Shown here one piece after another: positions 36,841 to 45,439 of a stretch of 64,000 nt of DNA. Where the stretch lies: NCBI RefSeq assembly GCF_047601505.1, contig NZ_JASGJD010000001.1, forward strand, positions 1,178,001 to 1,242,000, read 5' to 3'. This DNA comes from Cloacibacterium sp047601505. Lineage in GTDB: Bacteria > Bacteroidota > Bacteroidia > Flavobacteriales > Weeksellaceae. Below the pieces are notes generated by a model, which was not told the origin of the DNA, did no database searches, and saw nothing but the letters and a program-made list of their open reading frames with translations. How positions within the stretch are numbered: position 1 is the stretch's first letter; every line of letters starts with the position of its first letter. Made by a program: the position numbers and the translations under genes.

Positions 36841-38016
36841 ATGAAAACGATTAAACTTTTAGCTCTATTCCTTGTGACTTGTTTAGCGTTGTTAAACTGT
36901 AAAAAACAGGAAACAAAAGAAAACATGAAAGAATCAGCCCAATTAGAAGCTACCCAAAACGAAATTAGCAAAGCTTTCTACGGAAAAACATCTGATGGTA
37001 AAGAAGTAGATATCTACACTCTTACCAATAAAAATGGAATGAAAGTTCAGATTATTAACTATGGAGCAATTATTACTTCTCTTACAGCACCAGATAAAAA
37101 TGGTAAAATGGAGGATGTTGTATTAGGATATACCAAACCAGAAGACTACTTTAATGGTAATCCATACTTTTTTGGAGCACTTATCGGTAGATATGGCAAC
37201 AGAATTGCTAATGCTAAATTTACTTTAGACGGAAAATCTTTCGAATTAAATAAAAATGATGGAACTAATCATTTACACGGTGGTAAAGAAGGTTTTTATT
37301 CAAAATTATGGACCGCAGAACCAATTGAAAATGCTAAAAACCCATCTTTGAAATTAACATATACAAGCGAAGATGGCGAGCAAGGTTTCCCTGGTAAATT
37401 AGTTACTACCGTAATTTATACTTTAACAGATGAGAATGCTCTAGAAATAGATTATGAAGCTACAACAGACAAAAATACTATTGTAAATCTTACGCAGCAT
37501 TCATATTTTAATTTATCTGGTAAATTTACTCAACCTATTACAGATCATGTTTTGCAACTTTCTGCAGACAAATTTATCCCAGTAAATAATGTTTTAATTC
37601 CTACTGGCGAGTTAAAACCAGTTGCTAATACTCCTTTTGATTTTAGAACTCCAAAACTTGTAGGAAAAGATATTAATGCACAAGACGAACAAATAAAAAA
37701 AGGAAATGGATTTGATCATTGTTGGGTTTTAAACGGTAAAGGTCTTAGAACTATCGGTACATTATTACACCCAGAAAGTGGTAGAGTAATGGAAGTAATT
37801 ACAGACCAACCAGGTGTACAATTTTATTCAGGTAATTTTCTTGATGGGAAATATGATACTAAAACAGGAGGTAAAAACGAATTTAGAACAGGTTTATGTC
37901 TAGAAACACAACATTATCCTGATTCTCCTAACCAACCAACTTTTCCATCTGTAGAATTAAAACCAGGAGAAAAGTATCACACAAAAACAATTTATAAATT
38001 TTCAGTAAAAAAATAA
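36841..38016 (+). CDS. galM: Aldose 1-epimerase (mutarotase), lipoprotein
   Basis: GalM family by NHLHGGKEGF (H146), LTQHSYFNLSG (H220, catalytic acid) and CLETQHYPDSPN with the catalytic glutamate. The N-terminus is a lipoprotein signal with lipobox ALLNC (C20), so the enzyme acts outside the inner membrane. It interconverts alpha and beta anomers of arabinose released in the periplasm, supplying the form used by the symporter encoded 4 bases downstream. That pairing is known from other Bacteroidetes arabinose loci. Confidence 0.92.
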   Translation: MKTIKLLALFLVTCLALLNCKKQETKENMKESAQLEATQNEISKAFYGKTSDGKEVDIYTLTNKNGMKVQIINYGAIITSLTAPDKNGKMEDVVLGYTKPEDYFNGNPYFFGALIGRYGNRIANAKFTLDGKSFELNKNDGTNHLHGGKEGFYSKLWTAEPIENAKNPSLKLTYTSEDGEQGFPGKLVTTVIYTLTDENALEIDYEATTDKNTIVNLTQHSYFNLSGKFTQPITDHVLQLSADKFIPVNNVLIPTGELKPVANTPFDFRTPKLVGKDINAQDEQIKKGNGFDHCWVLNGKGLRTIGTLLHPESGRVMEVITDQPGVQFYSGNFLDGKYDTKTGGKNEFRTGLCLETQHYPDSPNQPTFPSVELKPGEKYHTKTIYKFSVKK

Positions 38017-38020
38017 GGTC

Positions 38021-39796
38021 ATGAATTGGAATTCACACGAATTTATTTGGCTCGACTGGCTCATTATAGCAGTAGGGATTTTAGCCGTTTCTTATGCTGT
38101 ATGGCGTGCAATACAAAAAGATAAGCGCTCTCAGGAAGGGGCAGATAGCGAAGATTATTTGTTTGGGAAAGGCGAACCTTGGTATATTATTGGTGCCGCT
38201 ATTTTTGCAGCTAATATTGGGTCAGAGCACTTAGTTGGTCTTGCGGGTACTGGTGCAAAAGCAGGTGTTGGTATGGCACACTGGGAAATGCAAGGTTGGA
38301 TGATTCTCCTTTTAGGATGGCTTTTTGTTCCTTTTTATCAATTAATGAACAATAAGTTAGGGAAAATTATTACCATGCCAGATTTTTTGAAAAATAGATA
38401 CACTCCAGCTACAGGTTCTTGGCTTTCTATTATTACACTTATTGCTTATGTACTTACAAAAGTGAGTGTAACTGCATTTACGGGTGGTATTTTTATGGAA
38501 AGTTTATTAGGTCTTCCTTTTTGGTATGGCGCAATAGGACTAATTGTATTAACAGGTGTTTTTACTGTTTTTGGTGGAATGAAAGGTGTTATGACACTTT
38601 CTGCAATACAAACGCCTATTCTTATTATCGGTTCTTTTTTAGTTCTTTTCTTAGGTTTATCTGCATTAGGAGATGGTAATGTTGCTAATGGATGGACTGC
38701 AATGATAGATTATGCCAAAACACTCAATGTAGGAAAAGACGGAGTTCCTTATGGTACTAATCACATGTTTCACTTTCAAACAGGAGACCCTTTTTATGAT
38801 GATTATCCAGGATTTTGGGTTTTTATAGGTGCTTCAATTATTGGTTTTTGGTATTGGTGTACAGACCAGCATATTGTACAAAGAGTTCTTGGACAAACAA
38901 AAGGAGAAGCTAATGATGTTGTAATGAAAAGAGCAAGAAGAGGAACTATTGCTGCTGGTTATTTCAAATTATTACCTGTTTTCATGTTTCTTATTCCTGG
39001 GATGATTGCCATAGCATTACAAAGTAAAACTGGCTCTGGGTTTGATATGGGATATGTAATTAAAGACGGTAAATCTGTCCTCAATACAGATGCAGCATTT
39101 GGTGCAATGGTAAAATTTGTTTTACCTGCTGGTGTAAAAGGTATTGTAACTATAGGTTTTATATCTGCTCTGGTTGCTTCTTTAGCTGCTTTTTTCAACT
39201 CTTGTGCTACTTTGTTTACAGAAGATTTTTATAAACCAATGTTCAAAGGTAAATCAGAATCTACTTACGTAATGGTTGGTCGTTTGGCAACAGTAGTAGT
39301 AGTAGTTCTTGGTATTATTTGGATTCCTATTATGCAAAGTTTAGGAAGTTTATATGATTATTTACAAGGAATTCAATCTTTATTAGCTCCAGCTATGGTT
39401 GCTGTATTTGTCTTAGGAATTTACTCTAAAAGAATTACTCCTAAAGCAGGAGAAGCTGGTATGATAGTCGGTTTTGTAATTGGTATGTTGAGGTTATTAA
39501 CCAATATTTTTACCAATACAGGTAAAGACGAAATGACAGGTTGGTTCTGGGAAGCTACCACATGGTTCTGGAAAACCAATTGGCTAATTTTCGAAATATG
39601 GTTGTTGGTATTTATTATGCTAATGATGGTAGTGGTTTCTATGTTTACACCCAAACCTACAGAAAAACAGATTGATGCCATTACATTTACAGGAGATTAT
39701 AAGGCTCTTATTAGAAAAAGCTGGGACAAATGGGATGTTATTGCTTCCCTAGGAGTAGTAGTGTTATGTGTATTATTTTACTGGTATTTCTGGTAA
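38021..39796 (+). CDS. Sodium/solute symporter (SSS family), likely L-arabinose transporter
   Basis: A 591-residue inner-membrane protein with about 14 hydrophobic segments. It carries the SGLT-like motifs AANIGSEHLVGLAGTGAKAG (residues 66-85) and WYWCTDQHIVQRVLG, which define the sugar branch of the solute:sodium symporters. It carries monosaccharide into the cytoplasm with sodium. The position between galM and GH97, downstream of araBDA, makes L-arabinose the probable substrate; this is inference. The upstream spacer is only 4 bases, so it is co-transcribed with galM. Confidence 0.92.
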   Translation: MNWNSHEFIWLDWLIIAVGILAVSYAVWRAIQKDKRSQEGADSEDYLFGKGEPWYIIGAAIFAANIGSEHLVGLAGTGAKAGVGMAHWEMQGWMILLLGWLFVPFYQLMNNKLGKIITMPDFLKNRYTPATGSWLSIITLIAYVLTKVSVTAFTGGIFMESLLGLPFWYGAIGLIVLTGVFTVFGGMKGVMTLSAIQTPILIIGSFLVLFLGLSALGDGNVANGWTAMIDYAKTLNVGKDGVPYGTNHMFHFQTGDPFYDDYPGFWVFIGASIIGFWYWCTDQHIVQRVLGQTKGEANDVVMKRARRGTIAAGYFKLLPVFMFLIPGMIAIALQSKTGSGFDMGYVIKDGKSVLNTDAAFGAMVKFVLPAGVKGIVTIGFISALVASLAAFFNSCATLFTEDFYKPMFKGKSESTYVMVGRLATVVVVVLGIIWIPIMQSLGSLYDYLQGIQSLLAPAMVAVFVLGIYSKRITPKAGEAGMIVGFVIGMLRLLTNIFTNTGKDEMTGWFWEATTWFWKTNWLIFEIWLLVFIMLMMVVVSMFTPKPTEKQIDAITFTGDYKALIRKSWDKWDVIASLGVVVLCVLFYWYFW

Positions 39797-39806
39797 AAAC
39801 AATATA

Positions 39807-41720
39807 ATGAAAAAAATTATTTTTATCTCAAATTTAATGCTGATGACCATATTTGGTTGTCAGCATTTTTTGGCTCAAACAGTAATTAGTTTAGATAAAT
39901 CTATTAAAGTTACTTTTGGTGTCAATGCAAAGAAGCATCCTTATTATTTTATAACAAAGGATAATAAGTTGGTTATAGATTCCTCAGAAATAGGAATTAT
40001 GAGAGAAGATGCAGATTTTTTTAATAATATGATTTTATTAAAATCAACATCTAAGACTGTAGAAGATCACTATCAAATGCTTCATGGTAAGAAAAGAGAT
40101 ATACATTACAAAGCCAATCAAAGAATTTTTTCTTTGAAAAATAAAGATGGCTTGCTATTGGATGTAGTTTTCAATGTTTCTAACGATGGAGTAGCTTTTA
40201 GATATCAATTTCCTGAAATTTCGAAAGAAAAAAAAATCATAAAAGAAGAGATTTCTACATTTAAGTTTAACCAAAGTAGCAAGGCATGGTTACAGCCAAT
40301 GTCTAAAGCCAAAACAGGATGGTCTGATACCAATCCGTCTTATGAAGAATATTATTTGTCTAATATTTCTTTAGATACTAAATCTCCAATTGGTGAAGGC
40401 TGGGTTTTTCCTGCACTTATAAAAACTAATGATTATTGGGTGTCTTTATCAGAAACAGATTTAGGAAAAAATTACTGTGCCTCTCATTTAAATTTTGATA
40501 AAAAATTTAATGCACTAAGATTAGTTTTTCCTCAAAAAGAAGAAATCTTTACTAATGGAGCTCTTTTGCCAGAAGCTATTACACCTTGGGAAACCCCATG
40601 GAGAATTATAGCAATAGGTAATTTAAAACAAATTTATGCATCTACATTAGGTACAGATTTGGCAAAACCTCAAGTTTCTAAACAAACAGAATTTGTAAAA
40701 CCTGGTATTTCTTCTTGGAGTTGGGGTTTGTTAAAAGATGATTCTGTAAATTATGAAACATCTAAAGAATTTATAGAATATGCCTCTAAAATGCATTGGC
40801 CATATTGTCTTATTGATGCAGATTGGGATAGGCGTATTGGTTGGGACAAAATTAAAGAACTCATCATCTATGCCAAACAAAGAAATGTAAAATTAATTTT
40901 ATGGTACAATTCGGCAGGCGATTGGAACAAAACACCTTATACTCCTAAAAATAAATTCTTAACCAAAGAATCTCGTGAAGAAGAATTTAAAAAATTACAC
41001 GAAGAAGGAATTGCTGGTGTTAAAGTAGATTTTTTTGGAGGAGACGGACAATCTATGATTTCTTACTATCAAGATATTCTAGAAACAGCACTAAAATATA
41101 AAATTCTTGTAAATTTTCATGGAGCTACTATACCAAGAGGTTGGCAAAGAACATATCCTAATTTATTAACTGTAGAAGCAATTAAAGGGCTAGAGTTTAT
41201 TACTTTCGAACAAATTAATGCCAATGAAGAGCCTCATCACGCCACTATAATTCCATTTACAAGAAATCTGTACGACCCAATGGATTTTACGCCAATGGTT
41301 TTAGATTCAATTCCAAATATTAATAGAGTTACTTCAAAATCTTTTGAACTTGCTTTGCCTACTATTTTCAATTCTGGAATTCAACATTTGGTAGAAACAC
41401 CTCAAGGTATGGCAAAAATGCCAGAATATGTTATCAATTATTTGAAAGATATACCTGTTTCTTGGGACGAATCAAAATTATTGATGGGTTTTCCGGGTAA
41501 AGAAGTAATTGTAGCAAAAAGAAGAGGTAAAGATTGGTTTATTTCTGGGATAAACGGAGAAAATATTGCCAAACAATTCGAAATAGATTTAAGTTTTATC
41601 AACAAAAAAGGCTACATCATAGAAGATGATGGCAATAAAAGTTTTAAAACAAAAAGTATAGATTCTAGAAAAATTAAGGTTAAGATTGAACCTTATGGAG
41701 GTTTTGTAATGAAATTCTAA
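39807..41720 (+). CDS. GH97 glycosidase, probable retaining type (beta-L-arabinopyranosidase/alpha-galactosidase)
   Basis: The GTG at 39768 lies inside the symporter gene; ATG at 39807 gives a clean signal peptide and is used. The GH97 body shows the N-terminal beta-sandwich with VSLSETDLGKNY and the barrel with HWPYCLIDADWD and KLILWYNSAGDWN. The decisive motif is GVKVDFFGGDGQ: an Asp (D408) occupies the nucleophile position, as in the retaining GH97 alpha-galactosidase, whereas inverting GH97 alpha-glucosidases lack it. E457 (LLTVEAIKG) is a candidate acid/base. A retaining GH97 beta-L-arabinopyranosidase is known from Bacteroides, and that activity would suit this locus. The choice between Arap and Gal is not settled by sequence. 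Confidence 0.85.
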   Translation: MKKIIFISNLMLMTIFGCQHFLAQTVISLDKSIKVTFGVNAKKHPYYFITKDNKLVIDSSEIGIMREDADFFNNMILLKSTSKTVEDHYQMLHGKKRDIHYKANQRIFSLKNKDGLLLDVVFNVSNDGVAFRYQFPEISKEKKIIKEEISTFKFNQSSKAWLQPMSKAKTGWSDTNPSYEEYYLSNISLDTKSPIGEGWVFPALIKTNDYWVSLSETDLGKNYCASHLNFDKKFNALRLVFPQKEEIFTNGALLPEAITPWETPWRIIAIGNLKQIYASTLGTDLAKPQVSKQTEFVKPGISSWSWGLLKDDSVNYETSKEFIEYASKMHWPYCLIDADWDRRIGWDKIKELIIYAKQRNVKLILWYNSAGDWNKTPYTPKNKFLTKESREEEFKKLHEEGIAGVKVDFFGGDGQSMISYYQDILETALKYKILVNFHGATIPRGWQRTYPNLLTVEAIKGLEFITFEQINANEEPHHATIIPFTRNLYDPMDFTPMVLDSIPNINRVTSKSFELALPTIFNSGIQHLVETPQGMAKMPEYVINYLKDIPVSWDESKLLMGFPGKEVIVAKRRGKDWFISGINGENIAKQFEIDLSFINKKGYIIEDDGNKSFKTKSIDSRKIKVKIEPYGGFVMKF

Positions 41721-41734
41721 TTATTTATCATAAG

Positions 41735-41762
41735 AACCAGCTTCGTTAAAGCTGGTTTTTTT
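41735..41762 (+). terminator. Terminator of the GH97 message
   Basis: AACCAGCTT at 41735-41743 and AAGCTGGTT at 41749-41757 form a 9-base stem with a 5-base loop and T-run. It overlaps the last codons of the convergent Cof-type phosphatase gene and could serve both strands, though its T-run favours the plus strand. Confidence 0.85.
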
Positions 41763-42552
41763 GTAGATATTCTTTAATAATTTCAATAACGCCAAAATCA
41801 TTATTAGAAGGAGCCAAAAAATTAGCTTTTTCTTTTACAGAAGGATGCGCATTTTGCATAGCAAAGCTATATTTAGCATTTTGAAGCATCTCTATATCGT
41901 TCATGTAATCTCCAAAAACAATGGTTTGGTCTGGAGTAATTTGCAATTCGTTTTGAAGAATGCCTAGCGCTTTTCCTTTATTGATGTTTTTGTTCATAAT
42001 ATCCATCCAAAATTCGCCAGAAACTACCACTTCTAAACCAAACTCTTCAAAATGTTTTAAAAAAGGATAAAGATTTTTTTCAGAACCTTCAGGATGATAA
42101 ATCGCAATTTTGAAAGCCGTATCATCAATCATTTCGGTTAAATCATTAATTTTTTTGTTCTTAATGTAATATTTGGTGAAAAAATCTACAAAATTTTGGT
42201 CTTCCGTTTCATAATAAGCATACTTTTTAGCTGAAAGAACAGCTCTAGCACCAGAAATTTCTCTAACCGTTTTTATAATTTCAACAATGTGCTGATGTTG
42301 CATTTTATCAGCAAGAATTTCTTCATTTTGATAAACTACATAGCCGCCATTTTCTGCTATAAATCCTATTTCGTGTTCAATATTTTGAAAATATTTTGTA
42401 ATTCCTGCCATTTGTCTTCCACTAGCAGGCACAAATTTTATATTTCTTTTTTTTAGTTCTTCAAATACTTTTGGAAATTCTGGACTGATTTCGTAATTAG
42501 AATTAAGAAAAGTACCATCCATATCGGTTACAATAAGTTTAATATCCGTCAT
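41746..42552 (-). CDS. Cof-type HAD-IIB sugar phosphatase
   Basis: Motif I is IVTDMDGTFL (D10, D12), motif II lies in FVPASGRQMAG (Ser/Arg), and motif IV is VVFGDYMNDIEML, with a large C2-type cap between. At 268 residues it is a standard Cof/YidA-like phosphatase acting on sugar phosphates or flavin-type metabolites. It has its own promoter after the terminator of the transketolase operon, so it is not part of that operon. Its location next to arabinose genes might indicate detoxification of accumulated sugar phosphates, but this is speculative. Confidence 0.87.
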   Translation of the reverse strand: MTDIKLIVTDMDGTFLNSNYEISPEFPKVFEELKKRNIKFVPASGRQMAGITKYFQNIEHEIGFIAENGGYVVYQNEEILADKMQHQHIVEIIKTVREISGARAVLSAKKYAYYETEDQNFVDFFTKYYIKNKKINDLTEMIDDTAFKIAIYHPEGSEKNLYPFLKHFEEFGLEVVVSGEFWMDIMNKNINKGKALGILQNELQITPDQTIVFGDYMNDIEMLQNAKYSFAMQNAHPSVKEKANFLAPSNNDFGVIEIIKEYLQKNQL

Positions 42553-42575
42553 TAATTAAATTTTTATTAGAGTTG

Positions 42576-42583
42576 CAAATTTA
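42576..42583 (-). promoter_or_regulatory. -7 element of the Cof phosphatase promoter
   Basis: On the minus strand TAAATTTG matches TAnnTTTG, with TTTTTA about 18 bases further upstream (42607-42602) as a weak -33 element. Start of transcription would be near 42570, 18 bases before the ATG at 42552. Confidence 0.5.
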
Positions 42584-42600
42584 GTGACTTCAATTTTACT

Positions 42601-42639
42601 GTAAAAATTAAAGCACCAGCTAATTTACTGATGCCTTAA
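42601..42639 (-). terminator. Terminator of the transaldolase-transketolase operon
   Basis: Read on the minus strand, TTAAGGCATCAG (42639-42628) pairs with CTGGTGCTTTAA (42619-42608) through 12 pairs including two G-T, with an 8-base loop. It is followed by TTTTT (42607-42603). It lies about 130 bases after the tktC stop and before the phosphatase promoter. Confidence 0.7.
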
Positions 42640-42772
42640 TAAACAAATTGAGTATAAACGTGAACATGAATTTTTTTTATTCTATTCTTTTATAATGATT
42701 GTGTTTTTAACAATCTTCCTTTTTTTAATTAGAAGATATTTTAACTAAACAATTTGTAAAAAGATATAGAAA

Positions 42773-43729
42773 TTATGCTTTTCTTTCGATAACTTTTTTA
42801 ACAGCCTTTACGATAGCATCGGCATTAAGTCCGTATTTTTCCATTAATTGTTCAGGCGTTCCACTTTCTCCGAAGCTATCGTTTACCGCCACATATTCTT
42901 GCGGAGTAGGAAGTTCTGTAATTAAAAGTTGAGCAACACTGTCTCCTAAACCACCTAATTTATTATGTTCTTCGGCAGTAACCACACAACCCGTTTTCTT
43001 TACAGATTTTAAAATAGCATCTCTGTCTAAAGGTTTAATCGTGTGAATATTGATTATTTCCGCATCTATGCCTAGTTCTTCTAAGATTTCTCCCGCTTTT
43101 ATAGCTTCCCAAACCAAGTGTCCTGTAGCAACAATCGTTACATCTTTTCCTTCGTTTACCATCCAAGCTTTTCCGATTTCAAATTTTTGATTTTCATCTG
43201 TGAAAACTGGGATTACAGGTCTCCCGAAACGCAAGTAAACCGGACCGTGATGCTCTGCAATAGCAATAGTAGCTGCTTTGGTTTGATTATAATCACAAGT
43301 ATTAATAACCGTCATCCCTGGAAGCATTTTCATTAATCCAATATCTTCTAAAATTTGGTGAGTAGCACCGTCTTCACCCAAAGTAAGACCGGCGTGAGAA
43401 GCGCAAATTTTCACATTTTTATCAGAATAAGCTACAGATTGACGAATTTGGTCGTAAACTCTGCCTGTAGAAAAATTAGCAAAAGTACCAGTAAAAGGAA
43501 TTTTCCCGTCTGTAGCTAAGCCCGCAGCAATACCAATCATATTAGCTTCGGCAATACCAATTTGGAAAAAACGATTAGGATTTTCTTCAATAAATTTCTC
43601 CATTTTAAGAGAGCCAATTAAATCTGCACATAATGCCACCACATTTTGGTTGGTTTTTCCCAGTTCAGCTAAGCCAGCACCAAAACCAGATCTGGTATCT
43701 TTTTTTTCTGTGTAAGTATATTTTTTCAT
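42773..43729 (-). CDS. Transketolase, C-terminal (pyrimidine-binding) subunit
   Basis: A 318-residue protein made of the pyrimidine-binding and C-terminal transketolase domains. FQIGIAEANMIGIAAGLATDG contains the conserved catalytic Glu, YLRFGRPVIPVF and GCVVTAEEHNKLGGLGDSVA follow, and SFGESGTPEQLMEKYGL closes the protein. Paired with the N-terminal subunit encoded 13 bases upstream it makes a split transketolase, common in Bacteroidota alongside a fused housekeeping enzyme. It interconverts pentose, tetrose and triose phosphates and consumes xylulose-5-phosphate from arabinose. Confidence 0.93.
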   Translation of the reverse strand: MKKYTYTEKKDTRSGFGAGLAELGKTNQNVVALCADLIGSLKMEKFIEENPNRFFQIGIAEANMIGIAAGLATDGKIPFTGTFANFSTGRVYDQIRQSVAYSDKNVKICASHAGLTLGEDGATHQILEDIGLMKMLPGMTVINTCDYNQTKAATIAIAEHHGPVYLRFGRPVIPVFTDENQKFEIGKAWMVNEGKDVTIVATGHLVWEAIKAGEILEELGIDAEIINIHTIKPLDRDAILKSVKKTGCVVTAEEHNKLGGLGDSVAQLLITELPTPQEYVAVNDSFGESGTPEQLMEKYGLNADAIVKAVKKVIERKA

Positions 43730-43742
43730 AATAGAATTCGTA

Positions 43743-44591
43743 TTAATAATCTCCTAAAGTTTCTTCTAATTGGTCTAAAGCACGTTTCAATTGCTCGTCA
43801 TTAGGCGCTTTTCCGTGCCAAGCGTGAGTTCCCATCATGTAATCTACACCAGCTCCCATTTGAGATTTTAATAAAATACCAATCGGTTGACCATGGTGAG
43901 CTAAAGATTTAGCTTCGTCTAAAGTTTTTAGAATTTCTTCCATATCATTACCATTTTCAACTTCTAGAACTTTCCACCCGAAAGCTTCAAATTTAGCTTT
44001 TAGATTTCCTAAAGAAAGCACTTTAGAAGTAGGGCCATCTATTTGTTGACCATTATAATCTACCGTTGCAATTAAATTATCTACTTTATTATGAGCAGCA
44101 TACATTAAAGCTTCCCAGATTTGTCCTTCTTGTAATTCTCCATCACCATGAAGTGTAAAAACCAAGCTAGAATCATTGTCTAATTTTTTACCTAAAGCAT
44201 GTCCAATAGCAACAGACAATCCTTGCCCAAGAGAACCCGAAGCTACTCTTACACCTGGTAAACCTTCGTGCGTGGTAGGATGTCCTTGTAATCTGGAATT
44301 CAGTTTTCTAAAAGTAGCCAATTCGCTTTTATCAAAATATCCTGCATGTGCTAAAACACTGTAAAACACTGGCGAAATGTGCCCATTCGAAAGGTAGAAA
44401 ACATCTTCGCCTTTACCTTTAATATCAAACCCAGGATTTCTTTTCATTTCGTCAAAATAGAGCGCAACCAAGAAATCTGTACAGCCTAATGAACCTCCAG
44501 GATGCCCAGATTGACAAGCGTGAACCATTCTAACAATATCTCTTCTTACTTGTGAAGCAATATTTTTTAGTTTTGTAATATCGTGTGACAT
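43743..44591 (-). CDS. Transketolase, N-terminal (TPP pyrophosphate-binding) subunit
   Basis: The 282-residue chain carries the thiamine-pyrophosphate/Mg motif GDGELQEGQIWEA (149-161) with N180 in VDYNGQQIDG. SGHPGGSLGCTDFLVALYF and NGHISPVFYSVLAHAGYF at the front are also typical of transketolase. It needs the separate C-terminal subunit for activity. The order transaldolase, N-subunit, C-subunit with 13-23 base gaps forms an operon whose promoter bears an AraR-type operator, so it is probably induced by arabinose. Confidence 0.94.
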   Translation of the reverse strand: MSHDITKLKNIASQVRRDIVRMVHACQSGHPGGSLGCTDFLVALYFDEMKRNPGFDIKGKGEDVFYLSNGHISPVFYSVLAHAGYFDKSELATFRKLNSRLQGHPTTHEGLPGVRVASGSLGQGLSVAIGHALGKKLDNDSSLVFTLHGDGELQEGQIWEALMYAAHNKVDNLIATVDYNGQQIDGPTSKVLSLGNLKAKFEAFGWKVLEVENGNDMEEILKTLDEAKSLAHHGQPIGILLKSQMGAGVDYMMGTHAWHGKAPNDEQLKRALDQLEETLGDY

Positions 44592-44614
44592 ATAATTTTG
44601 AATTTAAAAAAAGA

Positions 44615-45268
44615 TTAAATCATTTTTTGAGAATCTTTGATGAATTGTTCTAAACCGCTATCAGTAAGAGGATGTTTCAATAAAGAAAGAATAGGTTGAA
44701 GCGGACAGGTTACTACATCTGCACCAATTTTAGCACAATTGATGATGTGCATACTGTGTCTTACAGAAGCTGCTAAAATTTGAGTTTGATAGTTATAATT
44801 ATCAAAAATTAGTCTTATTTCTTCAATTAAGTTGAGGCTATCGGTAGAGATATCATCCAATCTTCCTAAGAAAGGAGAGACATAAGTAGCACCAGCTTTA
44901 GCAGCCAAAAGTGCTTGCCCTGCAGAGAAAATCAAAGTACAATTGGTTTTGATTCCTTTGTTTGAGAAATATTTTAGAGCTTTTACACCGTCTTTAATCA
45001 TCGGTATTTTTACCACAATATTAGGATGAATTTTCGCAAGAGTTTCGCCTTCAGCAATCATTTCTTCGTAAGTTGTAGAAAGAACTTCAGCCGAAATGTC
45101 GCCATCAACAATGTCGCAAATATCTTTATAATGCTGAAGAATAGCTTCGTTTCCGCTAATGCCTTCTTTTGCCATTAAAGAAGGATTGGTAGTTACGCCA
45201 TCCAAAATTCCTAAATCATTGGCTTCTTTAATCTGCTCTAAGTTAGCAGTGTCTATAAAAAATTTCAT
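44615..45268 (-). CDS. Transaldolase / fructose-6-phosphate aldolase (TalC/FSA family)
   Basis: At 217 residues it is the small FSA/TalC type: MKFFIDTANLEQIKEAND, DGVTTNPSLMAKEG and the Schiff-base lysine K87 in IVVKIPM, then KTNCTLIFSAGQALLAAKAGA. In pentose metabolism it moves dihydroxyacetone units between sugar phosphates; the FSA activity cannot be separated from transaldolase by sequence at this level. It leads the transketolase operon behind the third AraR-type palindrome, 22 bases after the predicted transcription start. Confidence 0.9.
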   Translation of the reverse strand: MKFFIDTANLEQIKEANDLGILDGVTTNPSLMAKEGISGNEAILQHYKDICDIVDGDISAEVLSTTYEEMIAEGETLAKIHPNIVVKIPMIKDGVKALKYFSNKGIKTNCTLIFSAGQALLAAKAGATYVSPFLGRLDDISTDSLNLIEEIRLIFDNYNYQTQILAASVRHSMHIINCAKIGADVVTCPLQPILSLLKHPLTDSGLEQFIKDSQKMI

Positions 45269-45290
45269 AAGATTATTTATTTTTAAATTT

Positions 45291-45309
45291 AAGTGTTAAA
45301 ATTACACTT
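45291..45309 (-). promoter_or_regulatory. AraR-type operator in the transaldolase-transketolase promoter
   Basis: AAGTGTTA-AAA-TTACACTT. The second half-site is the perfect complement of the AAGTGTAA half found at the other two sites, which fixes the palindrome consensus. It covers the -7 element (45304-45297), a repressing position. Confidence 0.75.
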
Positions 45310-45328
45310 AAAAAAAATAACAAACAAA
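45297..45328 (-). promoter_or_regulatory. Promoter of the transaldolase-transketolase operon
   Basis: On the minus strand TTTG (45328-45325), 20 bases, then TAATTTTA (45304-45297) approximates TTTG-N19-TAnnTTTG. Predicted start near 45290. Confidence 0.55.
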
Positions 45329-45439
45329 TATTTTATTATGAAATATGTTAGCTAATTTTTTTTGATTTATTTTTCTATCTCGTATTACTATTTTCAAGGC
45401 TTATTTTTATTTTTTATCTTCGTAGCTCAATTCTAAAAT

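Noticed and set aside
38419..38679. Cys/Tyr-rich open frame inside the symporter gene
   Set aside because: It is an out-of-frame reading of membrane-protein codons with no start signal and no likeness to known proteins.
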